Part shown: positions 10,467 to 19,553 of the stretch, in pieces | How positions within the stretch are numbered: the stretch's first letter is position 1 | How the letters are laid out: the number at the start of each line of letters is the position of its first letter | NCBI RefSeq assembly: GCF_022647505.1 | Contig: NZ_CP071409.1 | Location: forward strand, 2,604,001 to 2,668,000 | Origin: [Pantoea] beijingensis | GTDB taxonomy: Bacteria; Pseudomonadota; Gammaproteobacteria; Enterobacterales; Enterobacteriaceae | DNA length: 64,000 nt | Direction of reading: 5' to 3' | Notes under the pieces: generated by a model | The model's input: the letters and a program-made list of their open reading frames with translations, nothing else | Told to the model about the DNA's origin: nothing | Database searches by the model: none | Position numbers and translations under genes: made by a program

Positions 10467-10802
10467 TTTATATTCTCTCGCATGCTCCGCCGCCTCCTTT
10501 TCTGCCGTAATACCGCGTACACCCCGCATTGTTTAAGATAAATCGTAAGGTAATTGTGATTTTTTTAACGATAGATATACGCTAAATAATGCGAGCCGCC
10601 GGAAACACCTATGTTGGGTGCCGGAGGAGAGTCCCTGGACTCCCCCAGATAAGTCACAGGGAAAAGCGAGAGCGCCTGCGCATCGACAACCTGATGTATA
10701 ACGGTATGGACGCCACGCTACCGTTGCATCTAAAGTGAAACCGTATCGTTTGCGCACTGCTGCGCAATGGATGAGCAGCCCCCAATGGAGAACAGACACG
10801 CT
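10467..10802. other. Intergenic region between hutU and the M20 amidohydrolase
   Basis: About 335 bp with no convincing gene. An AT-rich segment (about 10530-10590) is the likeliest promoter for the downstream amidohydrolase. I see no HutC-type TGTATA...TATACA palindrome, so the downstream gene is probably not part of the hut regulon by that criterion. Confidence 0.5.
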
Positions 10803-11963
10803 ATGACCATTCCCCTTACGCTGATTGAAGACGCGATTGGCTGGCGACGCCAGCTTCATGCGCAACCGGAGTTGGGTTATCAGGAAGTGCACACATCACG
10901 AATGGTCGCCGAACAGCTACGTCGTTTTGGTCTGCAGGTTCATGTCGGACTGGCAGGAACTGGGGTTGTCGGGACGCTCGAGAACGGACCCGGACCGATC
11001 ATTGGGCTGCGGGCGGATATGGATGCCCTACCGATTACCGAACTGGGCGAGCCGATACATAAATCCACAACTCCGGGCGTAATGCACGCCTGTGGTCACG
11101 ATGGTCACACCGCTATTCTACTGGCAACGGCGCAACGGCTAAGTGAAACCCGTCGCTTTAAGGGAACGGTACATTTTGTTTTTCAGCCCGCCGAAGAGAA
11201 CCTTGGCGGCGCGCGTAAAATGGTCGAAGAAGGCCTGTTCACGCTGTTTCCTATGGATGAAATTTATGGGTTACATAACTGGCCGGGGCTGCCGGTAGGA
11301 CATGTTGCCGTGAATAGCGGCGCGATGATGGCTTCACTGGACGCCTTCGAAATTACGCTGAACGGAAAAAGCTGCCATGCGGCCATGCCTGAAAACGGGG
11401 CCGACCCTGTCGTGACCGCGGCTGAGCTTATTCTGGCACTACAAACCATCCCTTCGCGTCGCTTATCACCGCTGGCCTCTGCTGTGGTGAGCATCACGCA
11501 AATTAACGGTGGAGAAGCGATAAATGTTATTCCCGAGCAGGTTACGCTGCGCGGGACTGTCCGCTGCTTGCAAGATGAAGTCCGCAGTAAAGTACGAACG
11601 TTGATTGATGATTTTGTGGCAACGCTACCGGTACCGTTTGGCGTGGAAGGATCGATTGTCTGGTATCCGGGGTATCCGGTCACGGCCAATCATCTCCAGC
11701 CTGCTCTTAACGTCCGTGATGCGGCATCAGGTATTTACGCTGCCGAGAATGTTCACTGGGAAGTCAATCCCTCAATGGCTTCCGAAGATTTCGCCTGCAT
11801 GCTGGAAGCCTGTGCCGGCGCCTATTTCTGGATCGGTGCTGATGGCACGACGCCATCACAACCGCTGCATAACGCCCACTATGACTTCAATGATGCGCTG
11901 ATCGAACAGGGAATTAAAATCTGGTGCCAACTTATTGAGCAGCGAATGCCGGTAAGCCAGTAA
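10803..11963 (+). CDS. M20 family amidohydrolase (hippurate/N-acyl amino acid hydrolase type)
   Basis: A metallopeptidase-family amidohydrolase of about 386 residues. The metal-binding motifs are GLRADMDALPI, MHACGHDGHTA (His and Asp ligands plus the Cys typical of the M20D group), QPAEENLGGA (the catalytic Glu pair) and LHNWPGLPVG. SMASEDFACMLE and LHNAHYDFND near the C-terminus supply the last ligands. Members cleave N-acyl or N-carbamoyl amino acids, hippurate or indole-3-acetyl amino acids; the substrate is not readable here. The ATG at 10803 (GGAG 12 bp ahead) gives MTIPLTLIEDA; an in-frame ATG at 10785 is an alternative. Confidence 0.9.
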   Translation: MTIPLTLIEDAIGWRRQLHAQPELGYQEVHTSRMVAEQLRRFGLQVHVGLAGTGVVGTLENGPGPIIGLRADMDALPITELGEPIHKSTTPGVMHACGHDGHTAILLATAQRLSETRRFKGTVHFVFQPAEENLGGARKMVEEGLFTLFPMDEIYGLHNWPGLPVGHVAVNSGAMMASLDAFEITLNGKSCHAAMPENGADPVVTAAELILALQTIPSRRLSPLASAVVSITQINGGEAINVIPEQVTLRGTVRCLQDEVRSKVRTLIDDFVATLPVPFGVEGSIVWYPGYPVTANHLQPALNVRDAASGIYAAENVHWEVNPSMASEDFACMLEACAGAYFWIGADGTTPSQPLHNAHYDFNDALIEQGIKIWCQLIEQRMPVSQ

Positions 11964-12012
11964 AATAGCGACGTATTAGTCATATTGACTCAACGGGTTT
12001 TGCCTGTCTGAC

Positions 12013-12041
12013 CGGCGGGCAGAAGCCATTTTCACCCGCCG
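12013..12041 (+). terminator. Hairpin after the amidohydrolase gene
   Basis: CGGCGGG and CCCGCCG pair across a 15-base loop, followed by ATTTTC. It lies in the convergent gap between the amidohydrolase and ybiB. It is a weak terminator candidate because of the long loop and short T-run. Confidence 0.4.
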
Positions 12042-12045
12042 ATTT

Positions 12046-13020
12046 TCAGAATCCGGCCTGTTCAATAATGGCCAGTCCCGCCTCAATATTTGCAGCCTCT
12101 GCGGCTGCAACCAGGCAGCAGGCCACTTGCAGACGCAATGATTGCGGCACCGCAATGTCTTTATTTATCACACGCTGTATCCAGGTGGCGGTAACATCTG
12201 CGTCTTTCGATACAGGCAATGCATCATCAATCGTATTTTCTTCCTGGCGCGGCAGTAAAACCAGGGGTTCCACATCGTTCCCAGGGATCAGATTTATCGC
12301 AGGACAGCGCTGCGGATTGGCATAAACCTCACCTTCTGTTCCATTCAGCAGCAGCGCAGGAGCCCCGATAGCGCTAAAAAAGGCGCCAACGCGGGCCACA
12401 TACTCCGGATGAGAGACACTGGAAAGACGCAGCGCAGCCGCTTCTTCAAACGGTGTGGCCAGTTTGGCCAAGGTATGCGCGCTATTCCGCACGCCCATCC
12501 GCCAGCGCAGCGAGAGCTGCTTCGCCAGCGGCGGACAGAGCGTTTCTATCGAGATAAATACTGGCCTGCCCGCATTGAGATGCTGTTGAGCTTGTTGGGC
12601 ATCGTTCGCAGGCATTATGCCCAACGCGGCAAATACCGTCTCACTGGTTATACGCGTTGGATCGTCGCTGACGCCATGTACCACAACCGGAAACCCCAGC
12701 GCCGATAAGAGTAACGCCAGCAATGGCGTCAGGTTCGCCTGCTTACGCGCCCCATTGTAGCTGGGAATAACGATCGGCTTTAGCTTCGAAGGAGGCGGAG
12801 TCAGGCGCATCATCTGCTGCTGCATCGCCTGATAAAACCCGAGCATTTCAGCCTCGCCTTCACCTTTAATACGCAGTGCAACCAGGATACCGCCGAGCTC
12901 AAGATCCGGGACGTCGCCCAGTAACATCTGCTGATAAAGCATACGTGCCGTGTCAATATCAACGTCTCTGGCGTGATTTTTCCCACGCCCAATCTCTTTA
13001 ATAATTTTAGTGTAATCCAT
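12046..13020 (-). CDS. ybiB: YbiB, TrpD2-type nucleic-acid-binding protein
   Basis: This protein has the anthranilate phosphoribosyltransferase (TrpD) fold but belongs to the YbiB/TrpD2 group, which binds single-stranded nucleic acid rather than making phosphoribosyl-anthranilate. The N-terminus MDYTKIIKEIGRGKNHARD is nearly that of E. coli YbiB, which fixes the start at 13020 (324 residues). The DLELGGILVALRIKGE segment is also characteristic. It lies 60 bp downstream of dinG on the same strand, as in E. coli, and is probably co-transcribed with it. A DNA-repair link has been suggested for the family from LexA control of the dinG-ybiB unit. Confidence 0.93.
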   Translation of the reverse strand: MDYTKIIKEIGRGKNHARDVDIDTARMLYQQMLLGDVPDLELGGILVALRIKGEGEAEMLGFYQAMQQQMMRLTPPPSKLKPIVIPSYNGARKQANLTPLLALLLSALGFPVVVHGVSDDPTRITSETVFAALGIMPANDAQQAQQHLNAGRPVFISIETLCPPLAKQLSLRWRMGVRNSAHTLAKLATPFEEAAALRLSSVSHPEYVARVGAFFSAIGAPALLLNGTEGEVYANPQRCPAINLIPGNDVEPLVLLPRQEENTIDDALPVSKDADVTATWIQRVINKDIAVPQSLRLQVACCLVAAAEAANIEAGLAIIEQAGF

Positions 13021-13080
13021 CGCTCTATTCGTCTCCCCGTTCTGATGCATTGCCAGCAGACATGGTTGCCACAGCCCGCG

Positions 13081-15234
13081 CTAACGTCGCCGCGTTGGCT
13101 TTTTCACGCCGCTATCGTGGTTCACCTGCGGCGGTTTTCCCTCCGGCATCGGAGGCTGTTCAATGGGAAATACCGGTAATGCGGCCAACAGGCGTGGCCC
13201 ATAACCTTTGCTGATAAGACGACGATCGTAAATCACGATTTCACCAAAACATTCGTGACTTCGGATCAACCGTCCCACCTGCTGAATGAGATTAAACGAA
13301 GCGCTGGGTAAACTTTGCACCTCGAACGGATAGCGGTTCAGACTTTTCAACCATTCGCCTTCCGTCAAAATTACCGGACTGTCCACCGGTGGGAAAGCGA
13401 TTTTATGGATATGCACCTGAGACAGAAGATCGCCTTTCAGATCTAATCCTTCGGCAAAGGATTGTAACCCAACCAGAATGCTGGTCTGCCCTTGCTGAAC
13501 ACGTTTACGGTGCAACTCTACCAGCCGGGATCGCGGCTTATCCCCCTGTACCAGCATAGACAGACGTAAATCCGTCACGTGCGTAAGGAATTGCTGCATT
13601 GCCCGACCGCTGGCAAACAGCACCAGAATACCTTTGTGCGTATCACCAGCAATTTGCTGACGGAAAAAATGCGCCATCTCCGCCAGATGCGCCGCTTCGT
13701 TCGCCATCATAGGCTCGTAGCGCATTTGCGGGATGATCAGCTTACCCTGTTCCTGATGGTTAAAGGGAGAGTCCAGCGCAACAAAACGATCGCCGATTTT
13801 TTCATTAAGGCCCGACATCTCCTGCAGGCGGTTAAAACTATTCAGTGAGCGTAAGGTTGCTGAGGTCACTACCACATGTGGCACCTTGCGCCACAGCAGT
13901 TTTTCCAACTGATCGCTCACGCGAATACCCGCGCAGTGCAGCGAAAGATGCACATTGCCGTCGCGTAACTCGCGCGTCACCCACTTGGAAACAGGCGCAC
14001 CTGAGGCCTTTTCCATGGCGGCCAGGCGCCATAATTTGGTTACAGACTCAAACCAGCCAAAAGCGCGGTTCATTTGCAACAGCGTGCGATGCAGGCGTAC
14101 CACATCATACTGGCCTGTCTTCTCACTGAGATCGTTAAGTAGCGCTTCCGCAAGCCCGCGCAATGCATCGCTTAGCTTAAATAACCGCGCACAAATCGTC
14201 AGTACCTCTTCCGGCAATACCCCCATTTCAAACCGGAATTCCCCCGCACGGTTATCGTGCGGCAAATAGTGGGCAAAAATCTGTGATAACAGCTGTAGCT
14301 GCTCACGCAGCTCTTCACAATGGCCTTTTAGCCTGTCAACATTCGCCAGCGATGGCGGTGATTTGGGGCGAAATTGCGCCATGCACTGTTCCACCAGCCG
14401 CACAAAGAGGTCAAGCTGAATGCTGGTCCAGCCCGGCGTGATCTCGCCGCTCATCTCCAACGCATCGCGGGCTACATCAGGCAGGTGGTGTCCTTCATCC
14501 AGTACCAGTAACAGATTTTTAGGCGGAGGTAATACCGATTCTGTCTCCAGCGCCGCCATCACCAGCGCATGGTTGGCAACCACCACATCGGCGTTTTCAA
14601 TCTCCCGTCGGGCCACAAAGAAAGGGCATTCCCGAAACCAGTGGCAATTACGCCCCAGGCAGTTGGCTTTGTCAGTGCTTAAACGCTGCCAGAGCGAATC
14701 GTCTATCGCTTCATCACTGTGGTCACGCAGACCATCCCATTGATAGCGATCGAGTGATTTTTGCAGCGTAACGCAAATAGCGCGTTCGTCTTTGCTGGCA
14801 GTGAATGCATCATCGAGGAACAGCAGCAAATCTCCTTGCCGATCCGGATCGGTGCCCAATGCGGAGAGATTGCGCGGGCAGACATAGCGCCCACGCCCAA
14901 ATGCGGCGGTAAATTTTAGATCGGGAATAATTTTCTTTAACAGCGGCAAATCTTTACTAAATATTTGATCCTGAAGAGCAACATTAGCCGTACTCACCAC
15001 CAGCGGCTTTTCCTCTGCACGACTAATAGCAATACCGGGAATCAGATATGCCAATGTTTTTCCTACGCCAGTAGGAGCCTCAATGGCCAGATGTCGTGCA
15101 TCGCCTCCGGCCAGCGTTTTTGCGACTTCAGCAATCATCTGACGCTGGGGAGCTCGGGGGATAAAATCAGGGACCTGCTGCTGCAGTGCTTTATACCACT
15201 GACCAATTTGCGCTTTAATTGTGGAGGTTAGCAT
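13081..15234 (-). CDS. dinG: ATP-dependent DNA helicase DinG
   Basis: A 717-residue superfamily-2, XPD-like 5'-3' helicase that unwinds D-loops, R-loops and forked DNA. Walker A is IEAPTGVGKTLAYL (about residue 50) and the DEAH-type box is LVLDEGHHLPD. The iron-sulphur cluster cysteines are visible: RYVC, then KANC, GRNC and RECPFF in the stretch around residues 190-205. The C-terminal helicase motifs VGLQSFAEGLDLKG and QQVGRLIRS are intact. In E. coli dinG is an SOS gene. Here I find no CTG-N10-CAG LexA box in the 190 bp upstream. Confidence 0.97.
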   Translation of the reverse strand: MLTSTIKAQIGQWYKALQQQVPDFIPRAPQRQMIAEVAKTLAGGDARHLAIEAPTGVGKTLAYLIPGIAISRAEEKPLVVSTANVALQDQIFSKDLPLLKKIIPDLKFTAAFGRGRYVCPRNLSALGTDPDRQGDLLLFLDDAFTASKDERAICVTLQKSLDRYQWDGLRDHSDEAIDDSLWQRLSTDKANCLGRNCHWFRECPFFVARREIENADVVVANHALVMAALETESVLPPPKNLLLVLDEGHHLPDVARDALEMSGEITPGWTSIQLDLFVRLVEQCMAQFRPKSPPSLANVDRLKGHCEELREQLQLLSQIFAHYLPHDNRAGEFRFEMGVLPEEVLTICARLFKLSDALRGLAEALLNDLSEKTGQYDVVRLHRTLLQMNRAFGWFESVTKLWRLAAMEKASGAPVSKWVTRELRDGNVHLSLHCAGIRVSDQLEKLLWRKVPHVVVTSATLRSLNSFNRLQEMSGLNEKIGDRFVALDSPFNHQEQGKLIIPQMRYEPMMANEAAHLAEMAHFFRQQIAGDTHKGILVLFASGRAMQQFLTHVTDLRLSMLVQGDKPRSRLVELHRKRVQQGQTSILVGLQSFAEGLDLKGDLLSQVHIHKIAFPPVDSPVILTEGEWLKSLNRYPFEVQSLPSASFNLIQQVGRLIRSHECFGEIVIYDRRLISKGYGPRLLAALPVFPIEQPPMPEGKPPQVNHDSGVKKPTRRR

Positions 15235-15671
15235 TTATCTTATGTTTTGTTTTATATCAACGGGTTGCTAATTTATGAGTCTATATTGCGCGCAACGAAT
15301 AATCACAAAACACCGCATTGCACTACCGAAAATACAGAATGGGTAACAGCTTAACGGCAGCAGTTTACCATACATTGAATAGCGTCTCCCAAATCGATAG
15401 CGCAGCAGCAGGGTGTTACCAAAGTCAGAAACGATATATCGTTTATTAGAACCGCGATCATTGGCTTTAAACCACATGACGCGACAAAGCCTGACCTTAG
15501 TGAGACGAAAAACAGCATTATGCTGTGGTGGTCGGTATCATCGGCCTTACACAAATTGCCCCTGCCATGCCGAAAATAACCGGACTGCTGACACCAATCT
15601 CCGGATAAAGCTTGTTTACCCCGCGTCCTGCCGTTATCGGCGTGATATCACCTCTGAACGCGAATGCGCGC
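15235..15671. other. Intergenic region between dinG and the GNAT gene, possible gene remnant
   Basis: About 435 bp without a credible complete gene. On the + strand, between a TGA and a TAA at about 15506-15608, a short frame encodes a hydrophobic peptide containing GIIGLTQIAPAMPKITGLL. It looks like part of a membrane protein and may be the tail of a decayed gene. The E. coli dinG-rhlE interval is short, so this is also where the local synteny breaks. Confidence 0.35.
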
Positions 15672-16190
15672 TTATTTTATCCATTTATACATAATCGTTG
15701 TCGCATCAAGCACGCCCTCTGTTGAACGTGCGTAACCCGGGATCTGCCCTGCCACTATCCAGCCGAGCGATACATATAATTTTTCAGCGATATCGCCGCT
15801 GCGCGTATCTAACACCAGCAAGGTTTTACCTGCTTCAAGGGCGATTATTTCAGCTTTTTTCATTAACTGATATGCAACGCCTTGACGTCGGATATCTGGG
15901 TTAACCAGCAGTTTTGCAATTTCAGCACGATGCGTACCATTCGGCATCATCCCGATCGCAACAGTGACCGTGCCAATAATTTTCCCCTGCTTTCGCGCAA
16001 CCAGAAGTTGTTTTTCGCCACTGGCGATATCGGCGATCACTCCCTGCCAAAAACGCCTCATAGAGGCCAAATCAGCCGCATCAGTAAAACCTACGCTGGC
16101 ACCTTCTGCAACGCAGTTAGCTAAAACCTGACACAGTGATGCTTGCTCCCGCTGAGCTTGCTCATGGTTTAATCGTTGGTATTCAATCAT
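15672..16190 (-). CDS. GNAT family N-acetyltransferase
   Basis: A 172-residue acetyl-CoA-dependent acyltransferase. The acetyl-CoA pyrophosphate loop is seen in AEIAKLLVNPDIRRQGVAYQLM (the R/Q-x-x-G-x-A signature, middle of the protein), preceded by GKIIGTVTVAIG and followed by LVLDTRSGDIAEKLYVSLGW. The acceptor substrate is unknown. I chose the ATG at 16190, which overlaps the stop of the upstream XRE-cupin gene (ATGA) and has GGTGG at good distance; an ATG two codons earlier is also possible. Coupling to the regulator suggests the two act as one unit, perhaps for resistance or amino-acid modification (inference). Confidence 0.88.
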   Translation of the reverse strand: MIEYQRLNHEQAQREQASLCQVLANCVAEGASVGFTDAADLASMRRFWQGVIADIASGEKQLLVARKQGKIIGTVTVAIGMMPNGTHRAEIAKLLVNPDIRRQGVAYQLMKKAEIIALEAGKTLLVLDTRSGDIAEKLYVSLGWIVAGQIPGYARSTEGVLDATTIMYKWIK

Positions 16191-16747
16191 CGGCATACCA
16201 CCAAGACATAACGTGCAGCCGCGTTCGGTGCATAGAAACAAGACTGTCCATAAAGGTGAAAACGCAGGCAATCCCCGACCGCCAGCCGCCAGTGTCGATC
16301 ATTCATGGTAATCTCCAACTCGCCTTCAAGCAGCCAGATATGCTGCTCAAGCCCAGCCACAGAGGGTACATCGTACTCAATACGCGCGCCCGCACGTAAG
16401 CGGCCTTCTACAATTTCTGCACGAAACGCTGCGGCTGGCGGGGAGAGTCCGCGACGTTCAAAACCCGTGTTAATGTCAATCCAAACCGGCTGCTGAGCCG
16501 GTGGTAAATGGTGTGGCGCATCGTCTTCAACCTCACTCAGCAAACGGGACATTGTCAACCCGTAGGCGGCACAAAGTTTATTGAGCAATGACGCTGTAGG
16601 ACTGGTTTCGGCGCGTTCAATACGCGACAGCGAAGCACGGCTAATACCGGCGATCGTCGATAGTGTTTCAAGTGACCAACCCTGCGCCACTCTCAACTCT
16701 GATAAACGTAATGCCAGCCGCTGTTCAGTCTCAGTGAGTTGCGCCAT
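16187..16747 (-). CDS. XRE family transcriptional regulator with cupin sensor domain
   Basis: A 186-residue regulator. The N-terminal helix-turn-helix (residues about 10-65) includes GWSLETLSTIAGISRASLSRIERAETSPT, the classic HTH_3 pattern. The C-terminal cupin_2 barrel (residues about 110-185) contains GLEQHIWLLEGELEITMNDRHWRLAVGDCLRF. This architecture usually controls an adjacent enzyme or transporter, here the overlapping GNAT gene. An inverted repeat just upstream could be its own operator. The ligand is unknown. Confidence 0.9.
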   Translation of the reverse strand: MAQLTETEQRLALRLSELRVAQGWSLETLSTIAGISRASLSRIERAETSPTASLLNKLCAAYGLTMSRLLSEVEDDAPHHLPPAQQPVWIDINTGFERRGLSPPAAAFRAEIVEGRLRAGARIEYDVPSVAGLEQHIWLLEGELEITMNDRHWRLAVGDCLRFHLYGQSCFYAPNAAARYVLVVCR

Positions 16748-16748
16748 A

Positions 16749-16787
16749 AAATCTCATTAACGGGAACTTTTCTCATAATTGAGATTT
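16749..16787. promoter_or_regulatory. Inverted repeat upstream of the XRE-cupin gene
   Basis: AAATCTCA (16749-16756) and TGAGATTT (16780-16787) are exact inverted copies, 23 bp apart. The right part contains a nested CTCA-TAAT-TGAG. It lies immediately before the regulator start, a natural site for autoregulation. The function is inferred from position only. Confidence 0.4.
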
Positions 16788-16892
16788 GCGTTTTTCAGCC
16801 TCAAAAGCAACCTATACAAATGCAATTTTATTGTACAATGTTGATTGACCCAGGCTAACGTTACTGCAAGGCAGTAGGGAAATGAGGAACAG

Positions 16893-17630
16893 ATGGTCTT
16901 TTATAGTATCGGTGAGGTCGCCGAGCGCAGTGGTATCAACCCCGTCACGTTACGGGCGTGGCAACGCCGTTATGGACTTCTGAAGCCCCAGCGCACAGAA
17001 GGAGGACATCGTCTGTTTGACGAAGACGATATTCGACGTATCGAAGAAATTAAGCGCTGGATTGAAAGTGGCGTGCCAGTCGGTAAAGTCAAAGTTCTGC
17101 TGGAAGGCGAAAGCATCAATGTCCACGATGGGTGGACAATATTGCAGGAAGAGCTACTTCTGGTACTGCGTAAAGTACGCCCAGCGAAATTGCGTAGCAA
17201 AATTGCGGCGATGGGGCGTGAAAATCCTGTTGATGCCCTCATTGATCACGTTATTGTGCCAGTACGTCAGCGCTTAGGACTCGATCAGAATACCGCGCGT
17301 GCCCTGTGCAGTCTTCTGGATGGCGTTCTTATCGATTACGCCGCGTTTTGCCTTACAGGCTCGCGTAAAAAAACCGGCAAGGATGCCCTGTTAATCGGTT
17401 GGGGTGCAGAGGATCGCACCCGCATCTGGCTTGAGGCCTGGCGTTTATCACAGCATGGCTGGCGCATTGATGTATTATCAGAACCGCTGGATATACCACG
17501 TCCGGAGTTGTTTCCCGGACAGGATATTTTTGTCTGGACCGGCAAGAAACTAACCCGTAACCAGCAAGAACAGATAGCTCGCTGGCAGGAACAGGGGTTT
17601 TCAGTGATGCCCGTTGAAGCATCCCAATAG
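16893..17630 (+). CDS. mlrA: MerR-family regulator MlrA
   Basis: A 245-residue MerR-like activator. In E. coli MlrA (YehV) activates csgD and hence curli and biofilm formation. The N-terminal winged helix is unmistakable: [47 protein letters not shown], with [18 protein letters not shown] following. The C-terminal half resembles a degenerate B12-binding-type sensor domain and has no obvious cofactor motif. It sits directly before yohO and yehWXYZ as in E. coli. A perfect TTGTACAA palindrome at 16831-16838 precedes it. Confidence 0.93.
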   Translation: MVFYSIGEVAERSGINPVTLRAWQRRYGLLKPQRTEGGHRLFDEDDIRRIEEIKRWIESGVPVGKVKVLLEGESINVHDGWTILQEELLLVLRKVRPAKLRSKIAAMGRENPVDALIDHVIVPVRQRLGLDQNTARALCSLLDGVLIDYAAFCLTGSRKKTGKDALLIGWGAEDRTRIWLEAWRLSQHGWRIDVLSEPLDIPRPELFPGQDIFVWTGKKLTRNQQEQIARWQEQGFSVMPVEASQ

Positions 17631-17798
17631 CGTTTCGGGACAGCGTGCATCTGTCGGTTAATCACAGAGTTATCTAATCTGTCCCGTATCTCCATGACTC
17701 ACAGGTGGCAGCGTTATGCTTAATAAACGGCGCTCATCACCTATGATGAACGGGCAGATCGCGTTATGATCCGCCCTCTTTTTTATCAAGGCAACACA

Positions 17799-17906
17799 AT
17801 GAACCTGAAAAAAATCGCGATTATTACCACCTTTCTGGTCATGGCCATCGGCGGTATGGGCGGCCTGATGCTGGTAGGTTATAGCATTATCCTGCATGCC
17901 GGTTGA
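17799..17906 (+). CDS. yohO: Small membrane protein YohO
   Basis: A 35-codon gene. It encodes [19 protein letters not shown], then [16 protein letters not shown] and a TGA stop: one hydrophobic helix with a positively charged N-terminus, very close in pattern to E. coli YohO, which also lies between mlrA and yehW. It is preceded by CAAGG eight bases upstream and a possible TATGAT box at about 17764. Its last 20 bp overlap the convergent end of yehW. The function of YohO is unknown; it is expected in the inner membrane. Confidence 0.85.
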   Translation: MNLKKIAIITTFLVMAIGGMGGLMLVGYSIILHAG

Positions 17907-18618
17907 GCCAGTGCGACAACCGTTCGAACAGGCGATCCGTAAGGATAGCCAACAGTGCCACCAGCACTGCGCCCTGAATAACATAGGCTGTATTAAAGCC
18001 GCTGAGGCCAATAATAACCGGCGACCCCAGAGTTCTGGCACCGACGGTTGAGGCAATGGCAGCCGTACCGATATTAATTATCACTGAGGTGCGAATGCCC
18101 GCGAGGATAACTGGCGCCGCCAGCGGTAATTCGACTTTACATAAAATTTGCAGTGAGCTCATGCCTACACCTTCAGCAATCTCACGCGCATTCGCAGGTA
18201 CCGCACCAATACCGGCCAGCGTCCCCTGCAGTATCGGCAACAGCCCATACAGCAGTAGAGCAATAATAGCCGGCTTATCGCCGAAGCCCATTACCGGCAC
18301 CGCAATAGCCAGTACCGCTACGGGCGGGAAAGTTTGTCCTGCCGCAACCAGCGTTTCTACCAGTGAACGGAATTCATTCCCTTTCCGCCGTGTCACCAGA
18401 ATTCCCGCCCCCATACCGATAACAATAGCGAACAGGCTGGATATCATCACCAGTTGAATATGCGCCAGCGCAAGTTGGGCAAAACTATCCTGCTGATAAA
18501 GCGGGCGCTCCAGTTGCGGAAACCAATTGGCAAATAGCGGCCCGCTGTAAGGCATTGCCATCAGCAACGCGATAAACAACAACAAGAGCCACAGTAATGG
18601 ATCGCGGATAACACGCAT
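17887..18618 (-). CDS. yehW: Osmoprotectant ABC transporter permease YehW
   Basis: Inner-membrane permease (about 243 residues) of the YehWXYZ low-affinity osmoprotectant transporter of the ProW/OpuC class. It has an N-terminal hydrophobic segment, several further membrane helices, and the permease coupling (EAA) motif in [37 protein letters not shown]. The ATG at 18618 overlaps the yehX stop (TGATG); a GTG one codon upstream is also possible. Third gene after osmF-yehY-yehX in the direction of transcription, converging with yohO. Confidence 0.93.
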   Translation of the reverse strand: MRVIRDPLLWLLLLFIALLMAMPYSGPLFANWFPQLERPLYQQDSFAQLALAHIQLVMISSLFAIVIGMGAGILVTRRKGNEFRSLVETLVAAGQTFPPVAVLAIAVPVMGFGDKPAIIALLLYGLLPILQGTLAGIGAVPANAREIAEGVGMSSLQILCKVELPLAAPVILAGIRTSVIINIGTAAIASTVGARTLGSPVIIGLSGFNTAYVIQGAVLVALLAILTDRLFERLSHWLNRHAG

Positions 18619-19553
18619 CACAGGGTCCCCCGCTGGCGTAACAGATCGCTAAAATGCAATACACCCAACGGTTTTTGCTGTTTGTCGAGCACCGGTAAGC
18701 GGTCCGTCTGACGAGCGATAAATTGCGACAACGCCTCACGCAACGTCATCTCACCCGAAATAGCCTCCTCTTCCAGCCACTCGCCCCGACGCGCGGCCGC
18801 TCCGGCGCTGCCCAGCGATAACAACCTGACACCGAGTTCACTGCGACCAAAAAAATCGCGTACAAACGCATTGGCCGGTTTTGTCAGTAGCTCGACCGGT
18901 TTACCCTGTTGGATCACACGTCCCCCGTCCATTAATACGATCTTGTCAGCCAGCGCTAACGCTTCATCAATATCATGCGTCACCAGTACAATGGTGCGCC
19001 CCGATAGCTGATGGATCCGAATAATTTCCTGCTGCAACGCGCCTCTAGTGACCGGGTCAAGGGCACCAAAGGGTTCGTCCATTAATAGCACCTCGGGATC
19101 GGCTGCCAGCGCGCGCGCAACGCCGACACGTTGCTGCTGTCCACCGGAAAGCTGATGAGGATAACGGTGACGGAATTCGGGTTCGAGATTAAGCAACGCT
19201 AAAAGCTCTGTCACCCGATCGGCTACACGCGCTTTCGACCAGTTCAATAATGCAGGCACGGTGGCGATATTCTTTTCAACCGTCCAGTGGGGGAACAAGC
19301 CAATTGACTGAATGGCATATCCCATTCGCCGCCGCAGTACCTGTGGATTAAAACGGCGGATCTCTTCGCCGGCAAACTTTATCGTTCCCTCATCATGCTC
19401 GATAAGTCGGTTGATCATTTTTAATGTGGTCGATTTGCCGGAACCCGATGTCCCGATCAACACGGTGAACTCCCCTTCGGCAATATTCAGCGTGAGGTCG
19501 CTAACGGCCAGTTTTCCATCAAAGTATTTAGCGACCTGATTGAAGTTGATCAT
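18618..19553 (-). CDS. yehX: Osmoprotectant ABC transporter ATP-binding protein YehX
   Basis: ATPase subunit (311 residues). Walker A is GTSGSGKST (about residue 33), the signature is [15 protein letters not shown], Walker B is [13 protein letters not shown], and the H-loop is VTHDIDEA. After the nucleotide-binding domain a C-terminal CBS-like segment ([36 protein letters not shown]) may sense ionic strength as in OpuA-type systems; that role is inferred. The start overlaps the yehY stop (TAATG). Confidence 0.95.
   Translation of the reverse strand: MINFNQVAKYFDGKLAVSDLTLNIAEGEFTVLIGTSGSGKSTTLKMINRLIEHDEGTIKFAGEEIRRFNPQVLRRRMGYAIQSIGLFPHWTVEKNIATVPALLNWSKARVADRVTELLALLNLEPEFRHRYPHQLSGGQQQRVGVARALAADPEVLLMDEPFGALDPVTRGALQQEIIRIHQLSGRTIVLVTHDIDEALALADKIVLMDGGRVIQQGKPVELLTKPANAFVRDFFGRSELGVRLLSLGSAGAAARRGEWLEEEAISGEMTLREALSQFIARQTDRLPVLDKQQKPLGVLHFSDLLRQRGTL

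Noticed and set aside
13060..15240. LexA box for dinG-ybiB
   Set aside because: No CTG-N10-CAG pattern was found upstream of dinG; reported as an absence instead.
15413..15694. 93-codon plus-strand frame between dinG and the GNAT gene
   Set aside because: Rich in Cys/Arg/Tyr with no hydrophobic or domain pattern; the more protein-like signal in this region is in another frame.
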